Source of the DNA: Pararhodospirillum oryzae | Lineage (GTDB): Bacteria > Pseudomonadota > Alphaproteobacteria > Rhodospirillales > Rhodospirillaceae | NCBI RefSeq assembly: GCF_007992075.1 | Contig: NZ_BJZO01000050.1 | Coordinates: forward strand, 1 to 32,062 | Reading direction: 5' to 3' | DNA length: 32,062 nucleotides | Part shown: positions 1 to 8,415 of the stretch, piece by piece | Layout: each line of letters starts with the position of its first letter | Position numbering within the stretch: the first letter of the stretch is position 1 | Translations under genes and position numbers: made by a program | The notes under the pieces: model-generated | What the model was told of the DNA's origin: nothing | Seen by the model: only the letters and a program-made list of their open reading frames with translations | Databases searched by the model: none

Positions 1-21
1 TTTGAGGGCAGGGTAAACACT

Positions 22-167
22 CCAGGGCGATCGGTTCACCTGATTGCCCTGGTCAGGGCGTTGACTCAAGGTTCGGGGAGGGCAACAAAGGAGTCTTGAG
101 ACAGGCGCCGGTCCGGGAGGCTCCGGGGGGCGCCTGTCTGCCGCTCCCCCGCCTTCGGGGGGAGCGG
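22..167. repeat. Cluster of three strong hairpins upstream of the hydrolase gene
   Basis: Three inverted repeats follow one another in the gene-free stretch before position 217. Arms 22-32 and 42-52 pair over 11 bp with one G-U. Arms 99-109 and 129-139 are a perfect 11-bp pair (AGACAGGCGCC and its complement). Arms 141-150 and 158-167 are a perfect 10-bp pair (CCGCTCCCCC and its complement). None is followed by a T-run, so simple intrinsic terminators are unlikely. They may be REP-like palindromes or a structured leader RNA. No gene is seen in 1-216. Confidence 0.5.
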
Positions 168-216
168 GTGGGTCCCGCTCCGCCATGCCGGTGGAGCCCG
201 CGACAGGGATGACGGC

Positions 217-1809
217 ATGACGCCACCTCGCTGGACCGCCTGGCGGTCCGTGGTGGCCCCGCGCGCCGTGGTGGCGCTGGCGGCGGCTTTGATGATTGTC
301 CTGGCCCTTGCGCGCCTGATGGCGCCGCTGGCCGATCTGGAGATTCGACATACCTTCGTTGACGAAACACCGGTGACGGTGTTCCAGCCGGCCAAGGGTC
401 CCCTGGGGCCGGCGGTGGTCATCGCCCATGGCTTCGCCGGCTCGCAGCAGCTGATGCAGAATTTCGCCATCGCCCTGGCCGAGGCCGGCTACGTGGCGGT
501 AACCTTCGATGCCCTGGGCCACGGCCGCCATCCCGAACCCCTGGGCGGCGATCTGGCCAACGTGGACGGGGCGACGGTGTATCTGCTCAACCAGATTCAC
601 CAGGTGGCCCAGTTCGCCCGCGATCTGGTGCCCGATCAGCCGCGCTTCGCGGTGCTGGGCCATTCCATGGCTTCCGACATCGTGGTGCGCTACGCGGCCG
701 CCGAGCCGGCGGTGGCGGCGACCGTCGCCGTTTCCATGTTCTCGCCGGCCGTGACCCCGACCGAGCCCCGCGACCTGCTGGTGATCGTGGGTGCCTTGGA
801 ACAAAACGCCCTGAAGGCCGAGGCCCTGCGCGCCGTGGCCATGGTCGCCGGCACCTCGGCGCCCCAGGCCGAGGCGACCTACGGGTCGATCGACCAGGGC
901 ACGGCCCGGCGCTATGTGCTGGCTCCGGGGGTGGAGCACATTGGCGTGCTGTTCAGCCGCGTGGCCGCCACTGAAACGGTGGCGTGGCTCGATGCCGTGT
1001 TCCACCGCCACGGCGCCGGCCCGGTGCCGGCGCGCATGCCGTGGATCGGCGTGCTGCTGGCCGGGGTCGTCGGGCTGGCGTGGCCGCTGTCCACCCTTTT
1101 GCCAAGGATCGCGCCGCCGCCCAAGAGCGCGGCCCGTCTGACCGGGCGGCCGTTCTTCTGGCTTGCCGTGGGCCCGGCGCTGGCCACGCCCGTGCTCTTG
1201 CGCCCGCTGCCCACCGACTTCCTGCCCACGCTGGTTGGCGACTACCTGGTGGCCCATGCCGCCGTCTATGGCCTGCTGACGGCGGCCGGGCTCGCGTGGT
1301 GGTGCCGGCACGAACGCCGGGCCGGGCGCGCGTGTCCGGTCGTGGCCTTCCCCCGCCTGGAACGAAGCGAATGGGGGCGGCTGGGGCTGGCCGGGGGGCT
1401 GGCGGCGGCCTATGGGCTGGTGGCCTTTGGCCTGCCGGTGGATCGCTTCGTGACCGCCGTGGCGCCGGGGCCGGCGCGCTGGTTCCTGGTGCCGGTGATG
1501 GCGCTTGGCACCGTGCCCTACATCCTGGCCGACGAGGCCTTGATCCGCCGCGCCGGGAATTCCTTCCTGCGCGGCGTGGCGACCCGGACCTTGTTCCTGG
1601 CCTCGCTGGGGCTGGCCATCGCCTTGGATTTTGAATCCCTGTTCTTCCTCATCATCCTGATGCCGGCGCTGGTGGTGTTCATGGGGGTGTTCGGGCTGTT
1701 CGCGCGCTGGACCTGGGCGCGGACCCATCACGGCGCCGTGGGCGGCCTCGCCACGGCGCTCGCGCTCGCCATCGCCATCGCCGCCATTTTCCCCGTGGTT
1801 TCGGGGTAG
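217..1809 (+). CDS. Membrane-anchored alpha/beta hydrolase with C-terminal multi-helix membrane domain
   Basis: A 530-residue protein in two parts. After an N-terminal hydrophobic segment (about residues 17-38) comes an alpha/beta-hydrolase domain. It shows the oxyanion-side motif HGFAG near residue 71, GHGRHPEP near 101 and the nucleophile elbow GHSMAS with Ser150. A candidate catalytic His lies in GVEHIGVLF near residue 237. From about residue 274 to the end the protein is a run of hydrophobic helices, probably seven or so, which is unusual for this fold. The hydrolase part probably sits at the membrane surface; the substrate cannot be told. The ATG at 217 has a modest AGGGA site upstream. 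The gene is convergent with the next one. Confidence 0.85.
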   Translation: MTPPRWTAWRSVVAPRAVVALAAALMIVLALARLMAPLADLEIRHTFVDETPVTVFQPAKGPLGPAVVIAHGFAGSQQLMQNFAIALAEAGYVAVTFDALGHGRHPEPLGGDLANVDGATVYLLNQIHQVAQFARDLVPDQPRFAVLGHSMASDIVVRYAAAEPAVAATVAVSMFSPAVTPTEPRDLLVIVGALEQNALKAEALRAVAMVAGTSAPQAEATYGSIDQGTARRYVLAPGVEHIGVLFSRVAATETVAWLDAVFHRHGAGPVPARMPWIGVLLAGVVGLAWPLSTLLPRIAPPPKSAARLTGRPFFWLAVGPALATPVLLRPLPTDFLPTLVGDYLVAHAAVYGLLTAAGLAWWCRHERRAGRACPVVAFPRLERSEWGRLGLAGGLAAAYGLVAFGLPVDRFVTAVAPGPARWFLVPVMALGTVPYILADEALIRRAGNSFLRGVATRTLFLASLGLAIALDFESLFFLIILMPALVVFMGVFGLFARWTWARTHHGAVGGLATALALAIAIAAIFPVVSG

Positions 1810-1825
1810 GGGGGCAAAGGCCCCC
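1810..1825. terminator. Hairpin between convergent genes, likely shared terminator
   Basis: GGGGGC (1810-1815) and GCCCCC (1820-1825) form a perfect 6-bp stem with an AAAG loop. It lies in the 24-nt gap between the stops of two convergent genes. There is no proper T-run on either side, so termination is inferred from position. Confidence 0.45.
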
Positions 1826-1833
1826 GCGTTGCC

Positions 1834-2559
1834 TTACCGCCCGACGGAGCGGGGAGGCGGCGCGGGGATGCCCTCGAACAGGGGGCGCAGTTCGGCCAGG
1901 GCCTCGCCGGCGACGAAGGGCACGGCTTGGGCAAAGGTATCCAGGATGATGATCGCGTTCACGGCGGCGTCGCGGGAAAAGGCGGCGCGCAGGCGGTTGG
2001 CCATGCCCCGGTTGACCTCGCTCACCGCCGCGTAGCGGGCTTCCAGAGCCTCGACCGACACCGGCCGGGCCCCGCTGCCGCCGGCCTTCAGGTATTCCCC
2101 CAGCAGGTGCAGCGAAAAGGCCCGGACCAGGGTTTCCTGTTCGCTGGCGAAGGGCAGGTGAAAGCGGGCCATGGGGCGGAAAAACGCCAGCAGCGGACAG
2201 CCCGAGGTCGCGCCGATCAGGCCGGCGATCGAGGCCAGGGCCTCTTGCAGCGAACACGGTGCCACCATGGTACGCTGGGCGGTGATCACCTCGACCACCG
2301 CGCGTTCGTAGGAATAGAACGCATCGAACCGGTGCACGAACCCGCCCAAGGCCCGGGCAAACGGGCACAAGGCGCCCGGCGTGGGGGCAAGCGGGCAAGG
2401 CGCGCAGGGGTGAAAAGCCAGATGCGTCCACGCCGGCGGGGCGTCGCCGTCCTCGGGCAGCAGCAGATGGGTTTCGGGCGCGAACCGCAAGGTAATGCGC
2501 TCGTCGCGACCGGCCGCCAGGTGGAAAAGGTAGGTAACCGTCGCGGGCTCTGGCGCCAT
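1834..2559 (-). CDS. Conserved protein of unknown function with Cys-rich motif (DUF6901-like)
   Basis: A 241-residue soluble protein. It opens with a beta-type segment (TYLFHLAAGRDERITLRF). A cysteine cluster, HPCAPCPL then CPFA, follows at about residues 50-70. Further on are SGCPLLAFFRPMARFHLPFA and a helical C-terminal half. This layout resembles, from memory, the DUF6901 family; that assignment was not checked. The cysteines could bind metal, but the sequence does not prove it. ATG at 2559 has GGGAG about 10 nt upstream. It is transcribed leftward, in the same direction as the HD-GYP gene, with 279 nt between them, so it may be independent. Confidence 0.7.
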   Translation of the reverse strand: MAPEPATVTYLFHLAAGRDERITLRFAPETHLLLPEDGDAPPAWTHLAFHPCAPCPLAPTPGALCPFARALGGFVHRFDAFYSYERAVVEVITAQRTMVAPCSLQEALASIAGLIGATSGCPLLAFFRPMARFHLPFASEQETLVRAFSLHLLGEYLKAGGSGARPVSVEALEARYAAVSEVNRGMANRLRAAFSRDAAVNAIIILDTFAQAVPFVAGEALAELRPLFEGIPAPPPRSVGR

Positions 2560-2838
2560 CCAGGGGTCTCCCGGGGGGCGGGCATTCGCCGACTGAAAAC
2601 CGACAGCCCACCGGCCCGTGTGCGCATTCGTCGTGGATCGGAAGGGATCCGAGGGTATGGTGAAAGGTAGGGGGGGGAGGGAGGTTCGGCAAGAGGTGTT
2701 TGGGCTGTTCCGGGAAAGGCCGGCGGCGACTCCCGGGTGCCCTGAATGAGGCGCTTTCGCACGCGTCCTGCCCTCTCTGATAGCTTCGCCTTGGTGGCCC
2801 CAGGGGGGGCTTTTTCCGGCAGTCCCCCCCGGTTCCCC

Positions 2839-4767
2839 TCAGGCTTTGCACGGCACCCGCTCGCCTCGCGCCAGGGCGCGCAGGGCATCGAGGTCCACGG
2901 GGTCGCGTTGCTCGGCGGTTAAGTACATTTCGGCGTACACGCGATAAACGCCGCTGGTCAACAAAAGGTCGAACAGGTCGGGGTCCAGGTGGCGCCGCGA
3001 GACCATGCCGGCCATGATGGCGAGCGCCTCCGACAGCGGCTTGGCTTTCTTGTAGGGGCGATCGCCGGCGGTCAGGGCCTCGAAGACATCGGCCACCGCC
3101 AGGATGCGCGCCGGCACCGACATCTCGTCGGCCATGAGCCGGCGCGGGTAGCCGGTGCCGATCAGGGTTTCGTGGTGGGCGCCCGCGTACTCCGGAACCC
3201 GGCGCAGGCTCTTGGGAAACGACAGGCGGCGCAACATGGCGATGGTCTGCACCACGTGGTCGTTGATCTTGAAGCGCTCTTCCTCGGTGAGGGTGCCGCG
3301 CCGGATGGTCAGGTTGTAGAGTTCGCCAAAATTGAACAGCAGCGGCGGAATGCTGAGGCGCAGGTCGGGAATGGTGGTCTCGCCGGCGGGGCGGGGCACC
3401 CGGTGCTCGGGGCGATCGGCCAGAAGGCGTTCCTCGGCCGGCGGGGCCGGGTGATCGGCGGGCAGGCGGCGGCGCTCGTCGGCGGAAAGCCCCAAGGTGT
3501 CGTCGAAATGGCGGATCCACGGCCGGTTGGCCAGGACCTTGAGGCGCTCCAGGTCGGCCTCGGCCAGGGCTTCGCCCCCGATGTTGCACGCGGCAACGAA
3601 GGCGAAGTCGTCTTGAAGCGCCTGCCGGGCGTCGTGGCGGCGGCGGTCCAGCTCGGGTTCGGGGGCTTCGTTTCGGGCAAGGCCCCGCCAGTAGGCAATC
3701 TCGGCGTCGCGCCACAGCACTTCGAAGCGGGTGCGGATTTCGTGCAGCCGGTTGTACAGCGTTTCCAGCTTGGTGGCCTTGTCGACCACGTATTCCGGGG
3801 TGGTGACCTTGCCGCAATCATGCAGCCAGGCCGCGATCCGGAATTCGCGCCATTCGTCCTCGGTGGTCAGGGCGAACCCGGCGAACGGGCCCCTGGTTTC
3901 GGCGCAGGCGGCGCGGGCGATCAGGTGGGCGATTTCAGGCACGCGCGCGCAATGGCCGCCGGTGTGCGGTGACTTGGCGTCGATGGCGCCCGCGATCAGT
4001 TCAATGAACGATTCCAGCAAGATCGCCTGGATCTTGAGCAGATTCTGGTTGTCGAGCGCGGCGGCGCCCTGGGCGACCAGGGCCTCGACCAGGGGGCGGG
4101 TTTCATCGGCGAACGGCGGGGCGTCCGGTTGCGTTTCCAGCAGCAGGGCGCCAATGGTTTCCTGACCGCGGGGGATCAGGGGGACGGCCACGCCGGTGCA
4201 GATCCGGGTCCGGTTGGGGCCGGGCGAGGTGACGCGGATCAACACGCGATTGCGCAGAGCCTCGGTGACGGGGGCGGGAGGGGGGTCATCGGGGGGAAGA
4301 GGCGGGCCGCCGCGTCGGCTGGCCACGCTCAGTCGTTCCTCGTCCAGGGTGTAGAGCGTGCCCATCGTGGCCCCGGACAGTTCCAGGGCTCCGTCCACCA
4401 GAAGATCGGGCAGGCGCTTGGGATCCCTTTCCCGGCCCAGGGTGATGCCCAGGCGCACCAGTCGTTCCAGCCGTTCGCGCTCCTGGGCCAGTTCCCGGGT
4501 GCGCTCGCGCACGCGCTGTTCCAGGTCGTCGGCGTAGCGCGAGATGGCCGCGTTGGCGCGCTCCAGCTCGGCCTTTTGCTGTTCGATCAGGGTATAGGCG
4601 TCCTTGAGCCGCTCCTCGCTGCGATCGCTGATCTGAACCAGGCGGCGCATCTGGCGCACCAGGCGGCCGTATTCATCGGCCAGGACCTCGAACGCCGGGT
4701 TGGGGGTGGCCTGCAAGGCGGCACGCGCCTGATCGAGCACCGTTTGTTCGCGGGCAAACAGTTCCAC
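2839..4767 (-). CDS. GAF / HD-GYP domain protein, probable cyclic-di-GMP phosphodiesterase
   Basis: A 642-residue cytoplasmic protein without membrane segments. Residues 40-110 are a long charged coiled coil, residues 110-240 a GAF-like sensor, and 250-620 an HD-GYP output domain. The latter shows HTGGHCARV (268-276), HDCGK (H316, D317), HHE (531-533) and GTGYP (537-541). The canonical HHExxDGxGYP has Ile in place of the Asp here. About 160 residues are inserted between HDxGK and the next metal His (H504), as in a known long subfamily. Start: GTG at 4767, with GGGAGG seven bases upstream; no ATG fits. It follows the siaC-like gene after a 106-nt AT-rich gap, which could hold its own promoter. 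Predicted role: hydrolysis of cyclic-di-GMP, possibly controlled by the Sia proteins. Confidence 0.88.
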   Translation of the reverse strand: MELFAREQTVLDQARAALQATPNPAFEVLADEYGRLVRQMRRLVQISDRSEERLKDAYTLIEQQKAELERANAAISRYADDLEQRVRERTRELAQERERLERLVRLGITLGRERDPKRLPDLLVDGALELSGATMGTLYTLDEERLSVASRRGGPPLPPDDPPPAPVTEALRNRVLIRVTSPGPNRTRICTGVAVPLIPRGQETIGALLLETQPDAPPFADETRPLVEALVAQGAAALDNQNLLKIQAILLESFIELIAGAIDAKSPHTGGHCARVPEIAHLIARAACAETRGPFAGFALTTEDEWREFRIAAWLHDCGKVTTPEYVVDKATKLETLYNRLHEIRTRFEVLWRDAEIAYWRGLARNEAPEPELDRRRHDARQALQDDFAFVAACNIGGEALAEADLERLKVLANRPWIRHFDDTLGLSADERRRLPADHPAPPAEERLLADRPEHRVPRPAGETTIPDLRLSIPPLLFNFGELYNLTIRRGTLTEEERFKINDHVVQTIAMLRRLSFPKSLRRVPEYAGAHHETLIGTGYPRRLMADEMSVPARILAVADVFEALTAGDRPYKKAKPLSEALAIMAGMVSRRHLDPDLFDLLLTSGVYRVYAEMYLTAEQRDPVDLDALRALARGERVPCKA

Positions 4768-4873
4768 GATGTGGCCTCCCCTCGGTTCACGTCAGCAAAA
4801 AAGGCTTCTTGGAAAGAGGACGTGCCGTTTAAAAATCAGGATTGTTTTTAATTAAGGGTCCGTCCTGGGGTGA

Positions 4874-5260
4874 TTAAAGGGTGATTTCTTGCATGGAAAA
4901 ACGGGCATGCTGGAGATCGGCTCCGAATTCCTGGCCGAGTTCCTTCAGGTTGTCGTCGTCCACTTCGTAGGTCCAGGTGATGTCAACCCGGTTGCCCCGG
5001 TGCGCGGCCTCGTCCAGCATGTCGAAGAGTTCAAGCAGGATTTTCGCCGTGGAACTGTTAAAGTATATGAGTTCAAAACAGAACTCAATATCCGCGTTAA
5101 CAACAGAAGAAAGATAAGCCTCCATTTCCTTGATGAGGGGGCTGTAGAACTCTGAAACATTTTCCGGATAAGATTCGCCAGATATATTGAATTTATTGTG
5201 AGTAAAATCAAAACTAATTTTCGGAGACCGCAAGGTCGCGGCAATGGAAATATTGTCCAT
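4874..5260 (-). CDS. siaC: SiaC-family regulatory phosphoprotein (DUF1987)
   Basis: A 128-residue protein of the SiaC/DUF1987 family, which acts like an anti-sigma-factor antagonist. It is phosphorylated by SiaB and dephosphorylated by SiaA, and in Pseudomonas the unphosphorylated form binds and activates the diguanylate cyclase SiaD. The family motif YFNSSTAK is present; Thr71 within it is the likely phospho-acceptor (inference by position). It starts at ATG 5260 with AAGGA upstream, 16 nt after the siaB-like stop. Base composition is clearly more AT-rich than the flanking genes. No GGDEF cyclase gene follows; the next gene encodes an HD-GYP protein. Confidence 0.85.
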   Translation of the reverse strand: MDNISIAATLRSPKISFDFTHNKFNISGESYPENVSEFYSPLIKEMEAYLSSVVNADIEFCFELIYFNSSTAKILLELFDMLDEAAHRGNRVDITWTYEVDDDNLKELGQEFGADLQHARFSMQEITL

Positions 5261-5276
5261 GAAAATTATCCTTGCA

Positions 5277-5840
5277 CTACATCAGGGCGTTCATGGCAAA
5301 GAAACTATAGCCTTCGCGGACCTGGGTGAAATCGAATTCCACGCCACCGCCGGCAAGGCGCGCGATATCGAGGAAACCCACGTTCGCGCCCTTGCATCCC
5401 GGCGGGGGAGGGCGACGCAGGGCCTGCTTGTACTGGATCATCAATTCCTCGCGGCTGAGGGTTTCAATGATGGCCAGCTCCCCGCGCAACCGTTCCACAT
5501 CCTCGTCGCGCACCAGATTACCACATGACACGAAATAACCTCCCGCCCGTCGCCCGACCAGCAAGATACCATACCGCAAGACGGTTTCGCCGCCTTGCTC
5601 CGAGTCTCCTTCATCCTTTTCCGCCGAGTAGCGCACCACGTTTTGGACCTGCTCGACAAAAACCGAAAACAGGTTCTTGGCGACCCGGCGCTCGGTCTGT
5701 TCGACGGCGAGCTTGGCGCGCAGGGCGACGCCAATGCCTTCCAGAACTTCCTGGGTGAAAAAACCGCTGTAACAAAAAAGGAGGTTGTCCCGGTCGAACT
5801 GGCTTTTCAGCTGGTATAGGTCGTCGGCAAGTGATGCCAT
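5277..5840 (-). CDS. siaB: SiaB-family protein kinase
   Basis: A 187-residue protein with a GHKL-type ATPase layout. The N-box-like helix FVEQVQNVVRYS carries E63 and N67, a strand follows near GILLVGRRAGGYFVSCGN, and the late glycine motif GANVGFLDIARLAGGG lies around residues 151-165. In the Sia pathway this kinase phosphorylates SiaC. The start ATG at 5840 has GGGAG about ten bases upstream, and 44 nt separate it from the siaA-like stop. The order siaA-siaB-siaC, same strand with short gaps, supports one operon. The gene symbol follows the family; orthology to the Pseudomonas gene is inferred from the order of all three. Confidence 0.82.
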   Translation of the reverse strand: MASLADDLYQLKSQFDRDNLLFCYSGFFTQEVLEGIGVALRAKLAVEQTERRVAKNLFSVFVEQVQNVVRYSAEKDEGDSEQGGETVLRYGILLVGRRAGGYFVSCGNLVRDEDVERLRGELAIIETLSREELMIQYKQALRRPPPPGCKGANVGFLDIARLAGGGVEFDFTQVREGYSFFAMNALM

Positions 5841-5884
5841 TTTTCATGCTCCCTGCTTGGCTTTTATTATTCTCTATATATTTT

Positions 5885-8404
5885 TCAAGACACTGCCTTT
5901 TGTCCTGGGGGCGATATCGGGCCTGCGGGCGTTCCGAGAACAGGAGAGGGCATGGGGGTGGCCTTCTGCGCCGTCAAAAGGAAATTCCCGAACTCCTTGT
6001 CCATGACCTTGATGTGAATGCGCAGCCAGTCGCCCAGGAAGGTCATCAGGCCATCGCACACCGCGAGGTCGCCGGCCTCCAGGCGGTCCAGAAGATGGCT
6101 GGCCTGATCCACCAGGATTTCGTGTTCGCGTTTGTGCTGGGTCCGGCCGGGAAAATCCGTTTCCAGCATCAACCGCTCTTCGTGGCGAAAATGCCAATGG
6201 GTGTAGGAAACCAGATCCTCCAGCGCCCGCACCAGACGAGGCGAGCCGCGATCGGCGCTGATCAGGCCGCCAATGCGGTTGACGAGATCGAAGAGTTTCA
6301 GGTGATCCTGATCGATTTCGCCCACCCCGGTCAGCAAGGAATCCTCCATGCGCAGGGCGTCGGCTTCGTCCAGGCTGGCCCCGGGTCCAAATCCGCCAAA
6401 TCCCACCAGGCAAACATCGTCGCGGCGGGGCTCGCGGCCCTGGAACCGCGCGAGGGCGGCCTGGATGGTGGCCTTGCGCCGGGGCGTGGACAAGGGGTGA
6501 ACCTCGGTGAGCAAGGCGCGCAGCCGGGCCTTGCCGAAGGCGCGGCGCTTGGGGCCGCCGATCTGGTCGATCAGCCCGTCGGTGGTCAGGTAATACCACA
6601 TTCCGGCGCTCAGGCGCACGCGGGTGTTTTCCAGGGCCAGGGTGTCGGGCAGGCTGCGATAGCCCAGCCCCATGCGTTTGCCGCCGATTTCCTGGACCGT
6701 GACGCCGTCGGCCACGAACAGCGAAAAATGCGCGCCCGCGAAAATCAGCGCACCCGTATCGGGGTTGAGGAAACACGCCCCCGCGTCCAGCCCGCCGTCG
6801 GTGGGCGTGGCCGGGTCGTCGGAAGGGCGCGCCCGTCCTGACCCCATGGCGTGCTGGATCAACTGATGCATGCGTTGCAGCAAGGCGGCGGGATCGCCGG
6901 GCGGCACTTCCAGGATGGCGCCGTTGAACGCGCCGTTGGCGATCAGGGTCATGAAGGCGCCAGGCACGCCGTGGCCGGTGCAATCGCCCACCACCAGCAA
7001 GAGGCCATCGCCCCAGCGCCGGCACCAATACACATCGCCCGCGACCACGTCGCGCGGTTCCCACACCACGAAGGCATCGGGAAACAGGGCGCCCAGGTCG
7101 GTTTCGTCGGGCAAGGTGGCGCGTTGAATGGTGCTGGCGTAGCGGATGGAATCGGAAATCACCTGGTAGGCGTCGGCAAGGGCGGCGTTGGCCTGGTCCA
7201 GGTCCCGGGCCTGCGCTTCCAGGCGGGCTTCCCGGGCGTGGACTTCCTCCACGAAGTGCAGGAAGCTGCCGGCCATGGCGGCGATTTCGTCCGACCCCTG
7301 GGTTTCGATTGCAAGCGGCTGGCCGGCGACGTGCGACTGCATGCCTTGTTGCAGGTGCACCATCCGCCCCGCCACCCGCCGCGACACAAACACCATGAGC
7401 GACACCGCCGCCGCCAGCGCCAGCGCGGCGATGCCCAGCATGATCCGGGCCAGGCGTGTCAGCTCGTGTTCCAGCGCCTGGGTCTTTTCCAGGGAGGCGG
7501 TGCCCAGGGACTGGGTCAGCGCGCCCACGCCATGAACAAGGCGATCAAGCACCACCAGCCGGCGCAACGAGCCTTGCACCAGGCTATCCTGGCGCAAGAC
7601 GGCAAGCCGGAGCGCGAACACGTCGCGCAGCGCCTCCAGGCGGCCGCGATAGCGATCGCGGATCAGGTCCAGGGTTGCCCGGTCCTGGCTGGCCAGCGGC
7701 TCGTGACCCGTGAACTGGCCCATGAGCTGGTCGAACCGCGCCTGAAAGGCCAGGACCTGCCGGGGATCGGGAGAGGAAACGGCCGCGAGCAGCAGGCCGC
7801 TTGCCTCCATCGCCGTCCAGGCCGCCGGGGTGGTGGCCGGTCTGGGCAAGGGGCGGCTGGCCGGAGCATCGGCCCCCAGTGCCGTGATCTGGGCGCGCAG
7901 ATCCACAAGGTCCTGGATCCGGCGGGCGAGGGAGGCTTGCTGTTGCGTGCGTTCGCGGATCAACGCGGCAAGACGGCTGAGGGCTGAATCCAGAATGTCA
8001 ATGGATTGGGTCAACTCAGCGCGAGCGGCCTCGGGCAAAACCGAAACCGGCAGCGCGGCGACCACGGTCCGCAGGTCGGTCAGGCTCGCGTTCAGATGGG
8101 CCCCGATGGTCTCGACCGCGAACGAGCCTTCCAAGGTGGGCAGCTTGCGGGCGTCGGCATCGATCGACTTGACCAGGGCCATCATGGCGTTGGCCTGCTC
8201 CAGCGAGGGCAGGGCCTCGGTCACAACCGGATGCAGGCCCCGGGTCAGGTGCCAGAATCCGGCCAGCGCCCCCGCCGTGGCAACCAGGGTCAAAAGGGTG
8301 AGGCCGGCCAGACCCGCGCGCAAAACCAGGGCGATGCGCTGGCGCACCGGCGCGGGGACGGGGGCGGGCGACGGCGGCATCAAGGGGCTGGTGCTGGCCT
8401 CCAT
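5885..8404 (-). CDS. siaA: SiaA-like membrane PP2C/SpoIIE phosphatase with HAMP and C-terminal hemerythrin domain
   Basis: An 839-residue membrane sensor. TM1 is near residues 25-50, then comes a helical periplasmic region of about 280 residues. TM2 (LGIAALALAAAVSLMVFVS) is near 335-357, followed by HAMP and coiled coil. The PP2C-like SpoIIE phosphatase (about 440-690) has RDVVAGDVYW, GDCTGHGVPGAFMT, TTDGL and RRDDV. A bacteriohemerythrin domain follows at about 700-815, with metal-ligand motifs HWHFRHEE, HKREHE and a late HIKVMDKEF. Role: dephosphorylation of the SiaC-like protein, gated by periplasmic ligand and, by inference, by O2 or redox at the di-iron site. Start: ATG at 8404 has AGGAAA about 8 nt upstream, overlapping the stop of the preceding gene; the in-frame ATG at 8461 would overlap that gene by 46 nt. 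The hemerythrin fusion is not part of the Pseudomonas SiaA I know. Confidence 0.86.
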   Translation of the reverse strand: MEASTSPLMPPSPAPVPAPVRQRIALVLRAGLAGLTLLTLVATAGALAGFWHLTRGLHPVVTEALPSLEQANAMMALVKSIDADARKLPTLEGSFAVETIGAHLNASLTDLRTVVAALPVSVLPEAARAELTQSIDILDSALSRLAALIRERTQQQASLARRIQDLVDLRAQITALGADAPASRPLPRPATTPAAWTAMEASGLLLAAVSSPDPRQVLAFQARFDQLMGQFTGHEPLASQDRATLDLIRDRYRGRLEALRDVFALRLAVLRQDSLVQGSLRRLVVLDRLVHGVGALTQSLGTASLEKTQALEHELTRLARIMLGIAALALAAAVSLMVFVSRRVAGRMVHLQQGMQSHVAGQPLAIETQGSDEIAAMAGSFLHFVEEVHAREARLEAQARDLDQANAALADAYQVISDSIRYASTIQRATLPDETDLGALFPDAFVVWEPRDVVAGDVYWCRRWGDGLLLVVGDCTGHGVPGAFMTLIANGAFNGAILEVPPGDPAALLQRMHQLIQHAMGSGRARPSDDPATPTDGGLDAGACFLNPDTGALIFAGAHFSLFVADGVTVQEIGGKRMGLGYRSLPDTLALENTRVRLSAGMWYYLTTDGLIDQIGGPKRRAFGKARLRALLTEVHPLSTPRRKATIQAALARFQGREPRRDDVCLVGFGGFGPGASLDEADALRMEDSLLTGVGEIDQDHLKLFDLVNRIGGLISADRGSPRLVRALEDLVSYTHWHFRHEERLMLETDFPGRTQHKREHEILVDQASHLLDRLEAGDLAVCDGLMTFLGDWLRIHIKVMDKEFGNFLLTAQKATPMPSPVLGTPAGPISPPGQKAVS

Positions 8405-8415
8405 GCGCGGGTTTC

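Noticed and set aside
2797-2818. GCCCC/GGGGC hairpin followed by TTTTT on the + strand
   Set aside because: It looks like an intrinsic terminator, but no rightward gene ends before it, so it is probably chance in GC-rich sequence.
1679-3817. 712-residue leftward frame
   Set aside because: It runs through three real genes in the wrong frame and is full of Arg/Pro, as expected of a shadow.
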